64,000 bases of DNA from Tetracentron sinense. Its lineage: Eukaryota > Streptophyta > Magnoliopsida > Trochodendrales > Trochodendraceae. The position numbers were made by a program, and so were the translations under genes. Below the pieces are notes generated by a model. That model worked only from the letters and a program-made list of their open reading frames with translations. It was not told the origin of the DNA and searched no databases. Shown here one piece after another: positions 24,201 to 35,476 of this stretch. The DNA lies in the NCBI GenBank assembly GCA_015143295.1, contig CM026573.1:6808434-6872433 (forward strand). The letters are read 5' to 3'. The stretch's first letter is position 1; every line of letters starts with the position of its first letter.

Positions 24201-25409
24201 TTCTGAATAGTAACAAAAAAAAAAAGGCAAACAACTAAAGTGTTGATGCAATCTTGTGAGATATCAAATAGTAATCTTGTGGGCCAATGGAAAACACATC
24301 AAATGTTGGGGCCCAATTTATTGGCCCACAACAGGGAGGATGGATTCATCATCCCATGCTCCAACCCTACATGACTCTACATGAACAGTTTGAGTACTCC
24401 CCTTTTGAAAAAGACCCCTTAACAAGTGAGGAATCATCTAGGCCTAAGGAGCTTTTATTGGGGAGATTAAAACAGTGGGAAAAAGGGAACTAGTTATTAA
24501 TGGCAAAAAAGGCCCAAGACCTGCCTGACCTCTTCTTCTTTTTCCCTCCCCTAATTAGGAACTGACATTGAAATAGTCTGGTAGTTTCTTTCTAGATGAC
24601 CTATAGAAAGTTACTTTGGATTCCTAGCAACTTTCAATCTACCAAATGGACCCCTTCATATTGTAAAGATGAAAAAGGAAAAAATATTAGGTTGAGATGG
24701 CTACCTACAACTATGGTGATGTCTTCTTCATGAATGGATAATATTCAATGTTTTATGTCACATAGAAATCAAATGTTTAAACCAATCAGTGTTTCAACGC
24801 ATGCCGATCGATTTGATATGATTTTCCACCTAAGGTGATCCTCAACTCAACGACGACGGGCGGTGAAAATTCAATGAGATTTTGTCAAATAATGTGTTAA
24901 TTGAATGATTAGGTTATCTATTGCAACTTTTCTGCAATGCCATATCCAAGAGTTGTGCTACTTATTGAAATTGAAAGATAAAAAAGAGTCAATGAGAAGC
25001 AAGTGTTATATAAGAACAAAATCTTCAGAGACAAAAATTAAAGGCTAGTAAGTTGCTTTACCTAGACCTAGCTTTAGAATCTGAAATCTCATTAAAACAA
25101 CAAAACAATCCAAGAATGCCTCTTTATTTCTTGTACATCCTCCCATTAAAATCACTTGTACATTTCCCACAAACCAAAATCTTTCCAACAACAAGATTGA
25201 TTCCTCTCTCTCTCTCTCTCTCTCTCTCATATGAAAGGAGGGCCCAAACAATATAGAACTGACCGGTCATTCAATCCTCTTCTTTTGGCTTTCCTCTAAT
25301 GCACTACCCACAAAGAGAAAACAGGGGAGCAAAACAAAACCATTTAACACAGTTTTTTTCTACTTCTGTGGTCAGATTATGTATGGCCTTCCATGACTAG
25401 CAACATGTC
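21300..25409. other. Gene-poor spacer
   Basis: No convincing gene. A short tandem repeat of about 37 bp (GATTGACTTAGGTT core) lies at 22058-22160. A possible isolated exon on the plus strand at about 23260-23327 (acceptor ATCAG, open frame, donor CAA|GTAAAC) has no partner and no recognised product. A CT microsatellite is at 25202-25230. The 68-codon open frame at 24287-24493 lacks support. Confidence 0.4.
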
Positions 25410-26777
25410 TCATCCTCCTCTCCTAGATTGAGCATGCCATCTCTTCACCACCTCTAACATTATCTCATTCCAGGTATCGATAGGCCCCGGTAAGCACCAA
25501 TGAACACAATCATTCGGTACACGCTCCGTAACCCCATTAGCAAATGGAAATGGATACATATAAGGTCCAGGGTGACCGTCCGGTCTCATCGACGATAATT
25601 TGGTCACGTCCAACACCTCTAACCTCAATCCAGTACTGAATTGGGTAGCCTTGATCTTCGCCGCCTCCACCTCCTCTACCTCTATATTTCTCATCTCTAA
25701 ATCCATTCCCTCCAGTAGCTTCTCTCCCTCCATGAATGGCTTCTTCTTCGGACAGGCGCCCGCCTTGTCCCAATCCCCTTGGAAGTGTGAAGGAGAAAAT
25801 GTAGTCACAATTACATCAATTTCACTACTTCCATGCTTCTTCTCAACTATGGCCTTAAGGGTAGTCTTAAAAGCCTTCCTGAATATATCATAGAAGCCAA
25901 TCTCAGTGTGATTAAGACCTGGACAGTAATGGCATCCTAGTACTGAATCTTCCTCGAAATATACCGCCGGGTGGAGGAACCAATGCCCAACTGATAGGAC
26001 AATCATATCCATCTCACCCATATCTGATGCCCATTTCTCGTCCACGAGATCCAAGTACAATCTGTTATAATTGAGACCAGTGTTTGATTTTTCGATTCCT
26101 TTTACTAGAAATGGTGACCAATAGATTGAAATATGAATGTTATAAGAAGGAAAGTACCATCGTCGGAACTTGTTATCGTCCCCATTTTGATAAATGAGAT
26201 CAGGGGGAGAGACAGTTGCTAGTAGGCAAAGGAGAGACTCCAATTGATTCCTAGCCATGGAATCACCTACAAAAGCCAAGTGTTTGTTCTGAAACAGCCT
26301 AAGAAAGGTCGCGGGTTCGAACCTTGGAAGCTTGCATTGCTTAGGCTTCCACCTCCAATAGAGGTAACCCATGTCAGGTCTACCATGGCTGATGCAATTC
26401 TGTCCCTCCTTGATTGTACCGCAACTCGTGCCATTGTATAGAGGCCCGGACTTGTCGCGTACCCATTTGCCATTGGTGGTGTAGTCACATGGAATTCTGT
26501 TAAACCTATCATCTTCTGCAAACGAAAACAAATGTAATTAAAACAAACATTATATATAAGAATGCTTATGTTGATGAATGTACGTACCTTGAGAGGATGA
26601 GGAAGTGATGATGATGGGCTTGTTTTGAGGAACTTGATGCAGAAGAGATTGAGTTAGGGGGAGAGGATAGAAATATAAGCGAAGGAGAGCTAAGGAAAGG
26701 AGAGCATAAAGGGACCATGGTAGGAGCTTTGTTGTGAGAGAGTGAGGTTGGTCTTTCAATGGGTGTATTGTACCCAT
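25410..26777 (-). CDS. TBL family polysaccharide O-acetyltransferase
   Basis: Two exons, 26777-26588 and 26515-25410, with a 72-bp GT-AG intron in phase 1, give 431 residues. A hydrophobic stretch at about residues 18-40 looks like a type II signal anchor, placing the protein in the Golgi with its catalytic part in the lumen. The TBL domain starts at CDYTTNGKWV (73-82), the GDS motif with the nucleophile serine is at 147-149, and the DxxH motif (D399, H402 in DCVHWCLPG) closes the active site. All are intact. Family members acetylate cell-wall polysaccharides. The GCHYCPG...HTEIGFYDI block resembles the TBL25/26/27 (AXY4) group linked to xyloglucan acetylation, judged from memory; the substrate is therefore an inference. 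Confidence 0.93.
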
Positions 26778-28085
26778 TTTATCTCCTTCTTTCTTCTGCT
26801 TTGATCTCCCTTTGGTGTTTTGGGTTGAGATTCAGATTCAGAGGGAGGAGGGTGGACACTGGGGTGTCCTGAAATTAAGGGCTGCTTTCTTGGGTTGGCA
26901 CAGAGAGAGAGAGAGAGATTGGGTGGAAGAGATAAAAGGAGGTTTGGGGGGTGATTCAGTCAAAGACCCATGATGAAGAGAATCTCATCATCTTTGGTTG
27001 GCTTACAAAAATATTCTAACCTTTGGTGTTGTTTGCACGCCTCTTGGAAGTTGGAACATGTAATTTCTACTCTTTTTTTCTGTCTGAAATTTTCCACTGG
27101 TTCTAAACTCTCACTGTGGTGGTAACTTTGTGTTGCTATTTTTCTCCTGGACAATACTATGTCTACTTTCAGGTTGTCCACTCTCCCCTATCTTTGTACA
27201 AGTAGACAAAATAGTATAACATTTTTTGTTTAAAATTAGGAAAAACTATGGGAGAGTAGCAATTGCTCTTTTCTCTTTTGCCCTCCCTAAGGGGAAAGAG
27301 AATGCTAGCCCCATTTTCTCTCTTCTTCACTCTCTCTATGGAACCAACATGTGTCATCATTTCTTTTGGCTGTTTTTGCAACCTGTTAAAACTAAAGGAA
27401 GATAAATGATTTAAATGCGGAAGCTTTAATCGGCTATAAAAACAGCCAAAGGAAAGTAAGGACATGTGAAAGTGTGGAAGAAAAAAAACTGAGGCAGCAT
27501 TTCCCTAAGCGAAATGAGGAATGTTAATGTATTCATGAAGTGACAAATGGCTTTGTTTTAACCCATTATTTTTACCACTAGTTAAAGCAACAATAGTACT
27601 TTTTTTTAAAAAAGAAATGGCAAAGGACTTGTGTGGATGCACTCCCTTTAAAGGAAGGAGATTTTTACTCCCAATTTCTCTCTTCCCATTTCATCTAACT
27701 ATCAACAGGACCTCCTGGAGCAACCTAAAAATTGTCTTAGGAAGGGGTAAAAAATTACTGATCTTTGTGTTCATAATTATCAAACTATCACTTCTCAAGC
27801 AATTTTTGGATTGTTCCTATTCAACCAGGGCTCATGATCATAGTAAATCTCTTTTATCTAAGGGGGAAGAACACATCTTCACTATTCCCAAGGTTAAAAC
27901 TTCATTTACAAACCGTCTCCCTTCTTTAGTTTTAACCCATTGCAAGGGGAAATAGAGAAGACGCGTGTACTTCCTTCAGAGAAAGTGGAGAAGAGAAAAC
28001 TAGAGATCAAATCATAGCCAATCCCGGTTGAACTCGGGAGTGAGTTCAATCGCACCCACAGGTCAACATATGTCCCTTTTAACCC
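26778..28085. other. Upstream of the TBL gene; spacer
   Basis: The first few hundred bases presumably hold the TBL promoter and leader (a GA microsatellite lies at 26902-26918). Beyond that the sequence is stop-rich, with open frames at 27169-27465 and 27617-27955 that resemble no known protein. Confidence 0.35.
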
Positions 28086-28405
28086 CTATTAATTGTGATT
28101 AAGATTCATTAACCTTTACCCTATGTTTGGTTGCCAAGAAAATAAGTAAAAACATGAAAAAAAAAAAAAAATTGAACAAAACACAACTAAAAATTGTATT
28201 AGAAATCTATAATTTTCTTTTTTTTTTTCCATGTTTTCACTTATTTTCTCATCAACCAAACATAGCATTAGGGTTCAACAATCTAATTTTGGTTTTTAGA
28301 GAGAAAAAATTAACCCTAAGATTAAAAACAATTCATTATTTTTTTTCTTAAAAAAAAGATTAGATTGTTGAATCCTAAGAATTAGTAAATCTTAACTATG
28401 ATTAA
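28086..28405. mobile_element. Miniature inverted-repeat element, GTTTGGTTGCC family, copy A
   Basis: The inner arms CTATGTTTGGTTGCCAAGAA (28121 on) and inverted CTATGTTTGGTTGATGAGAA (to 28265) enclose poly-A/T tracts. Outer arms TTAATTGTGATTAAGATTCA and the inverse of TAAATCTTAACTATGATTAA extend it. Copies are at about 33150-33303 and 55180-55440. It folds into one long hairpin and codes for nothing. Confidence 0.7.
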
Positions 28406-28510
28406 TAAGAAATAAAATGGACACGAAATGCAGATACTATTAAACTCGCCCGAGTTCAATCGCGATTGGTTGTGATTCCATCTCTGAAAACTGGGGCTAG
28501 CATCCCCTTG

Positions 28511-28800
28511 GGCCTCGGATTGTCTCTAGCGAAGCCAGAAACCCCTTGTCGGGGCAACCATAGAATAAGGGACAAGTGGTGGAGAAGTCAAAATCATGGG
28601 CCCCATGATTTTAACTTCTCCACACACTATATGACACATGGCAATAAGGTGTTGAGATATAGGGGAGAGATATCAAGTAGGGAGAAGTCAAAATCATGGG
28701 GAGAAAATGAAATGACTTCTCCTCTTTTTAACGCCACATGTCCCCTATTCTATGGTTGCCCGAGAGGGGTTTCTGGCTTCGGCATAGACAATCCGAGGCC
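28511..28800. mobile_element. Inverted-repeat element, about 90-bp arms
   Basis: The left arm starts GGCCTCGGATTGTCTCTAGC and runs through AGCCAGAAACCCCTT and CAACCATAGAATA; the right arm is its inverse with few changes. Flanks ATCCCCTTG and ATCCCTTCA may be a decayed 9-bp duplication, as for Mutator-type elements. The 146-codon plus-strand open frame over it (28466-28906) is a by-product. Confidence 0.7.
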
Positions 28801-29109
28801 ATCCCTTCAAGGGATTTATAGGGAATGGAAGCAGATACTTATCCTGCATGTCACATCACTAATGGACATTGTCTTGGATTGGAGTGAGTCCTTCCTTCCC
28901 ATCTAAACATCTGGCTAAAACTTTTGAGTTTGGATCCTTTCTCGCAAGTATAAAGTAATCATACACATGTCATTTAAAATCTAGTGCGTTGTTGTTTAGC
29001 TTGTTTTAATAGAAGAGGAAAAAAAAATTGTATAAACCCTACTCAGTATTCCTTATTTTCAGTCAAAAATTAACACCTATTTTCTTTCTTTTTTTCAGTT
29101 CTTTAACAT

Positions 29110-29290
29110 AATCTTTTTTTTTGGTATATGGAACGCGGTTAGGCCACAACCCCGGTTAGCATGTTAGTATCTATTCAATTAATGCCTAGCATTTAAAACT
29201 TGGTTAAGGTTGGCAACGCAACCCTTAGGATCGATGCCGGGGCTTCCCTCCTAAGGAGGGGATACACAACCACGGGGCTAATCCTATGGA
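29110..29290 (-). mobile_element. tRNA-derived SINE-like copy
   Basis: On the minus strand an A-box-like TAGCCCCGTGG is followed after about 40 bases by a B-box-like GCATCGATCC, the layout of a tRNA-derived SINE head. A TTTGGT/T-rich stretch lies at the other end. Called on motif order only. Confidence 0.4.
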
Positions 29291-29526
29291 CATAATCGGA
29301 CATGTGTTTATTCAAATTACCATAATACACCTCACGAAAACTTGTCAATTACCTATTGTAGCAAAGCACGGTTTGAGGTCTTACTATTTTCTTTCTTAAT
29401 TCATCACCTTTGTACGAAGTAGTTAAGGGGGGATGTGTGGTGGGGCCTAATCTCCATTCTCATGTTTCAAGTTGCCGACATTTTTATTTTTTTTAGCCTT
29501 CATTTCTCGAAGGGAAGTGATTTAAA

Positions 29527-31618
29527 ACAGGGTTTTTTCTGGATTGCCCCTCTAGTATAGGTTCTTTCCTAAATACCACTGTTTTTGAAAACCCTTCTCT
29601 AAATGCCCTCATACACATGTGCATCCATTCGCACATGCGAACTTTTTTCATTTTATCCATATCATTTGAGGAAAAGACTTTGGGTATCCCTAGCTCATTT
29701 CTAATGAGTTCTTCGTTCCCACCCCATTTCCGGCGAAAGTTCTTCGTTTCAAGAAGATATGTACGTGGATGAGATGAATGAAGCTCCTTCACTCCCCTCA
29801 CTTCCAAATACCCCTCCATTACCATCTATATTGGTTTTGAAAAAAGAAAAATTAAAATTAAAAATAAAAAAATCGTAAAAATCTAAGTTTCTTGAAATTT
29901 TTTGTGTGCAGGATCGATATAATGCATCGACCTCGTGCATTTTATGCATCAACCGTACAAAATGCACTAGGTTGATACATTGTATTAACCCCGTGCATTT
30001 TATGCATCGACCTGTACAAAATGCATCGACCCCGTAAAAAATGCACGAATATATCAACCTAGTGCATTTCATGCATCGACCTCGTGCATTTTATGCATTG
30101 ACCATGTACAAAATGCATCGATCCGTTATAAAATGCACTGAGTTGATACATTCTATCAACCTTGGAACACGACTGTAACTCATAAAAAAATGAAAAAAAA
30201 AAAGCACATGTAAACACATATATAACATGAAATTTAAGATTTTGAACTATAAATACAATGATTATAAACATTTTTCCATGGATTAATCATACATCTATCA
30301 ACCTAGTGTATTTTGTACGGGGTCGATACATTTTGTACAAGATTGATACATAAAATGCACTAGATCGATACATGAAATGCACTAGGTTGATACAATGTAT
30401 CAACCTAATGCATTTTGCACGGGGTCGATACATTTTATACAGGGTTGATGCATAAATGTACTAGGTCGATACATGAAATGCACCAAATTGATACAATGTA
30501 TCAACCTAGTGCATTTTGCACGGGGTCGATACATTTTGTACGGGTTTGATGCACAAATGCACTAGGTCGATACATGAAATGCACTAGGTTGATACAATAT
30601 ATCAACCTAATGCATTTTGTATGGGAGTGATACATTTTGTACACGGTTGATGCATAAAATATACTAGGTTGATACATGAAATGTACTAGGTTGATACATT
30701 GTATCAACCTAGTGCATTCTATACGGGGTCGATACATTTTGTACGGGGTTGATACATGAAATGTACTAGGTTGATACAATGTATCAACCTAGTGTATTTT
30801 ATACGTAGTCAATACATTTTGTACGGGGTTGATGCATAAAATGCACTAGGTTGATACATTTGTGCATTTTGTATAGGGTCGATGCATTTTGTACTGGGTC
30901 GATGTATAAAATGTACGGGGTCGATGCATTGTATCGACCTAGATTGATACAATGTATCAATTTAGTGCATTTTGTAACGAGGTCGATGCATAAAATGCAT
31001 AAGGTCGATGCATGAAATACACTAGGTTGATACATGCGTGCATTTTTTACGAGGTCGATATATTTTGTACGAGGTCGATGCATAAAATGCACAGGGTCAA
31101 TGTATTGTATCAACCTAGTGCATTTTATATGGAATCGATGCATTTTGTACGGGGTCAGTGCATAAAATGCACGAGGTCAATGTATTGTATCAACCCTGCT
31201 CGCAAAAAACTTCGAAAAACTCAGATTTTTGCGATTTTTTTTTTTTTTTTCTTCTTTCAAAACCAGTATAAATGGTAATAGAGAGGTATTTGGAAGATGA
31301 GGGGAGTAGGTGAGCTTCATTCATCTCATCCACGTACGTATCTTCTTCTTCTTAGAACGAAGAACTCTCGCTAGAAATGAGGTGAGAACGAAGAACTCTC
31401 GCCGGAAATAGAGTGGGAACGAAGATCTTTCATCCACGAACCTAAATCTCTCTTCTTCTTTTTCTTCTTTCAAAATCAGTGGAGCGGTATTTAAAACTTT
31501 TCATAAATACTTAATTATGAAAAATGGATCATAATGACATTTAAAGAAGGATTTTTAAAACCTGAATATTTAGAAAAGAACCTCAAACTAGGAGAACAAT
31601 ATGGAAAAAAAAACCACT
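29527..31618. mobile_element. Foldback element with minisatellite core
   Basis: Arms of about 300 bp, 29527-29835 and 31245-31618, are diverged inverse copies: both hold ACGTGGATGAGATGAATGAA (or its inverse), then a CCATT/ACCA...GGTTTTGAAA segment, and the outer parts match through GGTTCTTTYCTAAATA. The interior is a minisatellite, listed separately. The exact ends and target duplication are not certain. No transposase is encoded. Confidence 0.75.
29915..31195. repeat. Palindromic minisatellite of GATRCATTTTGTAC-type units
   Basis: Over a kilobase of short units of 25-30 bp such as GGGGTCGATACATTTTGTAC, organised in part into a higher-order unit of 101-102 bp (AAATG starts at 30375, 30476, 30577, 30679). 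Each higher-order unit carries an inverted pair of 20-base arms, for example 30375-30394 and 30396-30415, separated by one base. Because the unit lacks stops in some frames, long Cys/Met/Tyr-rich open frames arise on both strands; they are artefacts. Confidence 0.9.
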
Positions 31619-31917
31619 TTGTTTTTTTTTAATCATTTTCTTCTCAAAACCTAGGCGTCGGTGATAATATCTCAAGAGCAAAGTTGGAGAGAAAGGGACG
31701 CGACAAAGACAAGACAATGCCTAGGAAAGGAATTATTAGCTGTATTGGGGTTGCCCCCATCGTATCGTTTTCACTTTTTTTCCTGCCAGGCCTAGCCCTG
31801 TAGCAGGAGCAACGTCATTGCAGGTTACGAGAACCTTTGATGCTTCGACAAGGACGTTTTACCCCTACACAGGCCACACCCTAGTCCTATGGTTTTTTTA
31901 GTAAGCACTTAGCTATT

Positions 31918-31919
31918 CC

Positions 31920-31999
<80 letters not shown>

Positions 32000-32005
32000 T
32001 TTTTT
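31918..32005. repeat. Compound microsatellite (CA)n(TA)n(T)n
   Basis: About seven CA, then over twenty TA, then a run of T. It is uninterrupted, so it is likely to vary in length. Confidence 0.95.
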
Positions 32006-32164
32006 AATACACTAAAACACACCCTTATGCAGCCCCACCTCCCTCTCTTGTTTTTGAGAGGGTTGTGTGGGAGCTGGCCTTATCCCCATGGTATTGATTG
32101 GGGCATTATCAACGTGTTATTATGTTGCCTACAGCTTTTTTTTTATTTCTTTTTCTCCAGGGAG

Positions 32165-32450
32165 GGTATCAAGTAACACATGCTAAAACACACAGTCAAG
32201 CCCAAGGGTACTGTTAAGGTGTCATAAGAGTTAAGTATCGTAAGAGTAACCTCACGCACACACTCAAAAAGGGCTCGACTAATGGAGTTGTGAGGAGTTG
32301 TAAAGCCTTATACACCCCCCAACTGACGTGGGACTAAACACGGGACAAATTTCAATTTTTGGTTTGAAGGGTATTACGTAACACACACATACAATCACAC
32401 CGAAGGGTACTACTAAAGTGCTAAGAGTAAACCCACACACTCACTTATTG
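32165..32450. repeat. Dispersed repeat related to 7145-7440
   Basis: Shares the ordered words described for the left copy. The GTATCAAGTAACACA block at its start recurs within the same stretch near 32372 (GTATTACGTAACACA), so it is itself partly duplicated. No coding. Confidence 0.4.
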
Positions 32451-32499
32451 TTAATGGCCATTAGCTATTTTTGTCCTTGATTTATTTTTTTATTTTTAT

Positions 32500-32640
32500 T
32501 TCTGTTTGCACTTTACTGGTTAGTCTATCTGTTCCAGGTGAGGAAACACCACACTCACTTCTCTCCCACGGGTTGAACCCAGGACCTCCCGCCTAAAGAG
32601 GGGATACATCACCACTCAGTGTGTGTAAATGAGGACTTTT
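32500..32640 (-). mobile_element. tRNA-derived SINE-like copy
   Basis: Minus strand: A-box-like CTGAGTGGTGATG, the shared GTATCCCCTCTTTAGG centre also seen (as GTATCCCCTCCTTAGG) in the copy at 29110-29290, then a B-box-like GGGTTCAACCC. The shared order and centre support one family. Confidence 0.45.
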
Positions 32641-33149
32641 TGACTTGTTAGTGTAAGTGAGCTAAGTGATCATGCCACACAATTTTTAACCAAATCCATT
32701 TATCGCATGGAGATCAGTCTCAGGTCCTAACAAGGGACACCTTTGCGATCGCAAGAATGGCATTCTACCAAAGCAGGTAACAAGTTACTCCTCAACCTGG
32801 CGCCTGAAGAAGTAGGGGAAGGGGCAGCTGCTGCTGCAATTCCGGTGGAACCTTGAGAACCACTATTTCTATTATAAGCATCAGACTATATTCATCGTAA
32901 GCTATACAACCCCCTGATATTTGATTTAGACGACCAAAATTAAACTCGAAGATTGCTCCATGCATCATAGGACCTTTCTAAGTGGAGGAGTTAGAGCTTT
33001 GGTCACAACTTTTTTTTTTATTGAAGAGTAAATTCATGCAAAATGCACTAACTTGATTCTTCACCATTATTTTTCAAGCCTTTTCTGGCAGTCCAATTCC
33101 AACAAAGGACCAGAATATTCATAATCTCTACTTTCTCCATGGTAACAAC

Positions 33150-33303
33150 TTTTACCTTATGTTTGGTTGCCGAGAAAATAAGTAAAAACATGGAAAAGAA
33201 AAGAAAATTAAACAAAACATAGCTAAAAATTGTATTAAAAATCTAAAATTTTCTTTTCTTTTCCATGTTTTCACCTATTTTCAAGGCAACCAAACATAGC
33301 TTT
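33150..33303. mobile_element. Miniature inverted-repeat element, GTTTGGTTGCC family, copy B
   Basis: Arms TTATGTTTGGTTGCCGAGAA and the inverse of AAGGCAACCAAACATAGC enclose AACATGGAAAAGAAAAG and its inverse. This copy has the best-preserved hairpin and lacks the outer arms of copy A. Confidence 0.75.
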
Positions 33304-33669
33304 TAGTGCATTCATTTCACAGGAAATTAGCATTGAGAAATATCAATTTCTAGGGAATAACAAATGTTTGTGTATTTGGTGAGCCAATTTTCCAAGAAAT
33401 GAAACTGGCATTAGAAACAAATTTACCACATGGGAAATTCATGTCACAACCTCAAGCCCTCAACCCTGAGACATGAATTTCTTGACAAATTTTAAAAGAA
33501 TGTGAGAAATCATAAACCATCACTTCACAATTTATTTTTTTATATTTTATCCACAAATTGACAATGCACACAGTTAGGGTCAGTTTTTTCTCAGATTTAT
33601 AAAGCTTAGTACTTTACACTTTATCATGTTAGTCGGTAAGAAATTTGAGTCACTTTGTAAGGTTTTTAA

Positions 33670-34015
33670 TAAGGGTGTATTCAAGCCCAGCTGGGCCAAG
33701 CTCAAGCTCGACTTGAACTATTTCAAGACTGGCTCAAGCTCGGAAAGCTTGGCTCGAATACAATAGCTTGGCTCAAGCTCTAATTTATTCAAGCTCAAGC
33801 CAAACTCAGCTTGATTTATTAAAAAATTTATTTTTCAATAATAATATTATCAAGCCTCAATCTCAATCGTAAACATACTTCGGTTCGAGCTCAGCTTGAA
33901 CACATTTCAAGCTTCGAAAAATAGCTCGGCTTAGCTCAATCGAGCCAAAACTTTAAGCTTGAACTCAGCTTGATCGAGCCAAGCCTTCGAGCTGGCTTGG
34001 TTAAATACACCCTTA
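33670..34015. mobile_element. hAT-type miniature element, CGAGCT-rich family, second copy
   Basis: Ends TAAGGGTGTATTCAAGCC and, inverted, TAAGGGTGTATTTAACC. Flanks GTTTTTAA and GCTTTTAA match at seven of eight positions. The AGCTCAAGCTCGA-rich interior relates it to 2962-3560. Confidence 0.8.
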
Positions 34016-35476
34016 GCTTTTAACAAAATTAATTCTTACAATCATGAAATTTCAAATCTTACCATTTTTTTTTTTAGAGATTTGAATTCATTCATGCTGC
34101 ATTTAAAGTCTAACAAGAATTGAACCCAATAGATTAAAAACATGAAGTCTCCGCAAAAAGAACGGACCCTTATAAGTCAAATCAAATTATTCATCTGTCT
34201 TCGTAATAAATAACATCTATTGAGCTGTTTTGAAACTTTAAATCTTGCTATAAAGTACTTTGTTTGGTTTTTCGCATCTTCCAGACATTTCAACGACTGC
34301 AGCACACGGGTGTATTAGCTCAAAGGAACTTCACCTTCAAAGTAAACCCGTTACCTTAATTTTTTGGGGTTGTATCAACTGAGCAAGCGATTATGGAACC
34401 CTAAAGCATATTATGATGATACAGGATATAAATGGAAGAACAAAAGGTGAAGCAAATTTGACAAGAGTAAAAATTTTGTATAATGGATGCAAAGTTAGAG
34501 ATGAAATTCCAACATTAGCGACGGGAACTGAGATCAGCCTATTGTACAAAATAAATATAAAAAACCTCACATGACCATGGTGACTCAATGCAAAAACAAA
34601 AACTGAAATGCTCAAATACGAAAATTCGACGGTCTAGGTTTTCACGTTTTCTTAGTATCTAAATGCGGAATATTAAATTTTAAAAAAAATAAAAATTAAC
34701 AGCAAAGAAGATTTAAAAGTGCTTTTGCTTATGTCAGCTCATAAATCCAATCTGTCTCGTAGAAAAGGGTTGGACAAGTGGACAAATCTGCCCGACAGGT
34801 TATTGTGGCACTAGAGACCTCATATGGGGCAACAATATCAAGAGTTCGGGCCACACAGCAAACCCCTGTTTTCAACAGTTGAATATCTACAATGGGAAAC
34901 TGATCTGGAGAGGCCATCCCACCCAGAACAGATTCATGGAACAACAGCTTTAGAGCCCAACTGATTCTCTTATGTTACAGTTGGTACAGCAAAGTTGTAG
35001 TTAGAGACTATGAATACATGGAAAGAACTCACTGAAAGAACTCACTTACCACCCGTCCTCCGAGACCCCATCAGTTAGATAAAACCCCTGGAGATTGCCA
35101 CTGCTCATCCTGAAAGAGCTGGGGAAGAAAAAGGAGGCACAGCGTTTGAAAGGTGTGAAAATCATGGAATCATTTACAAGAATGACATCCAAGGTGCGGA
35201 AATTTTCATAAGAGTTTCCTTGCAGTCCTCGAAGCAAACCGCATGACATGTGGAAGGAAGGGTAAGACTTAGATAATGAGCATGAGAGAGAGAGAGAGAG
35301 AGAGAGGAGGCCCCACATATGCCAGTGCCTGGATTTCAAGGTGTGATTCAACCTTGCACTGCAGATTAGTAGAGATATATTATATACACCATCATCACAA
35401 ACATTTTCACAACCTTAAGAGGACTGATAGCTCACCAGGCATTCACAGATTGCTGGATTGTGCCATAACAGACTTC
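34016..35476 (-). other. 3' flank of the SUO-like gene
   Basis: Downstream of the SUO-like stop codon on the minus strand, so the nearer part is probably its 3' untranslated region. A GA microsatellite lies at 35284-35306. The 71-codon open frame at 34729-34944 and the 101-codon one at 35046-35351 resemble no known protein. Confidence 0.35.

Noticed and set aside
24287-24493. 68-codon plus-strand frame
   Set aside because: Short, no homologue recognised, flanked by ordinary intergenic sequence.
28466-28906. 146-codon plus-strand open frame
   Set aside because: It lies across a 290-bp hairpin transposon and its sequence mirrors the arms.
29915-31195. Possible CRISPR-like array
   Set aside because: Units are contiguous and themselves palindromic; there are no unique spacers and the genome is eukaryotic.
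29749-31278. Several open frames of 70-114 codons on both strands within the minisatellite
   Set aside because: They are Cys/Met/Tyr/Ile-rich periodic strings produced by stop-free repeat units, with no homology or splice context.
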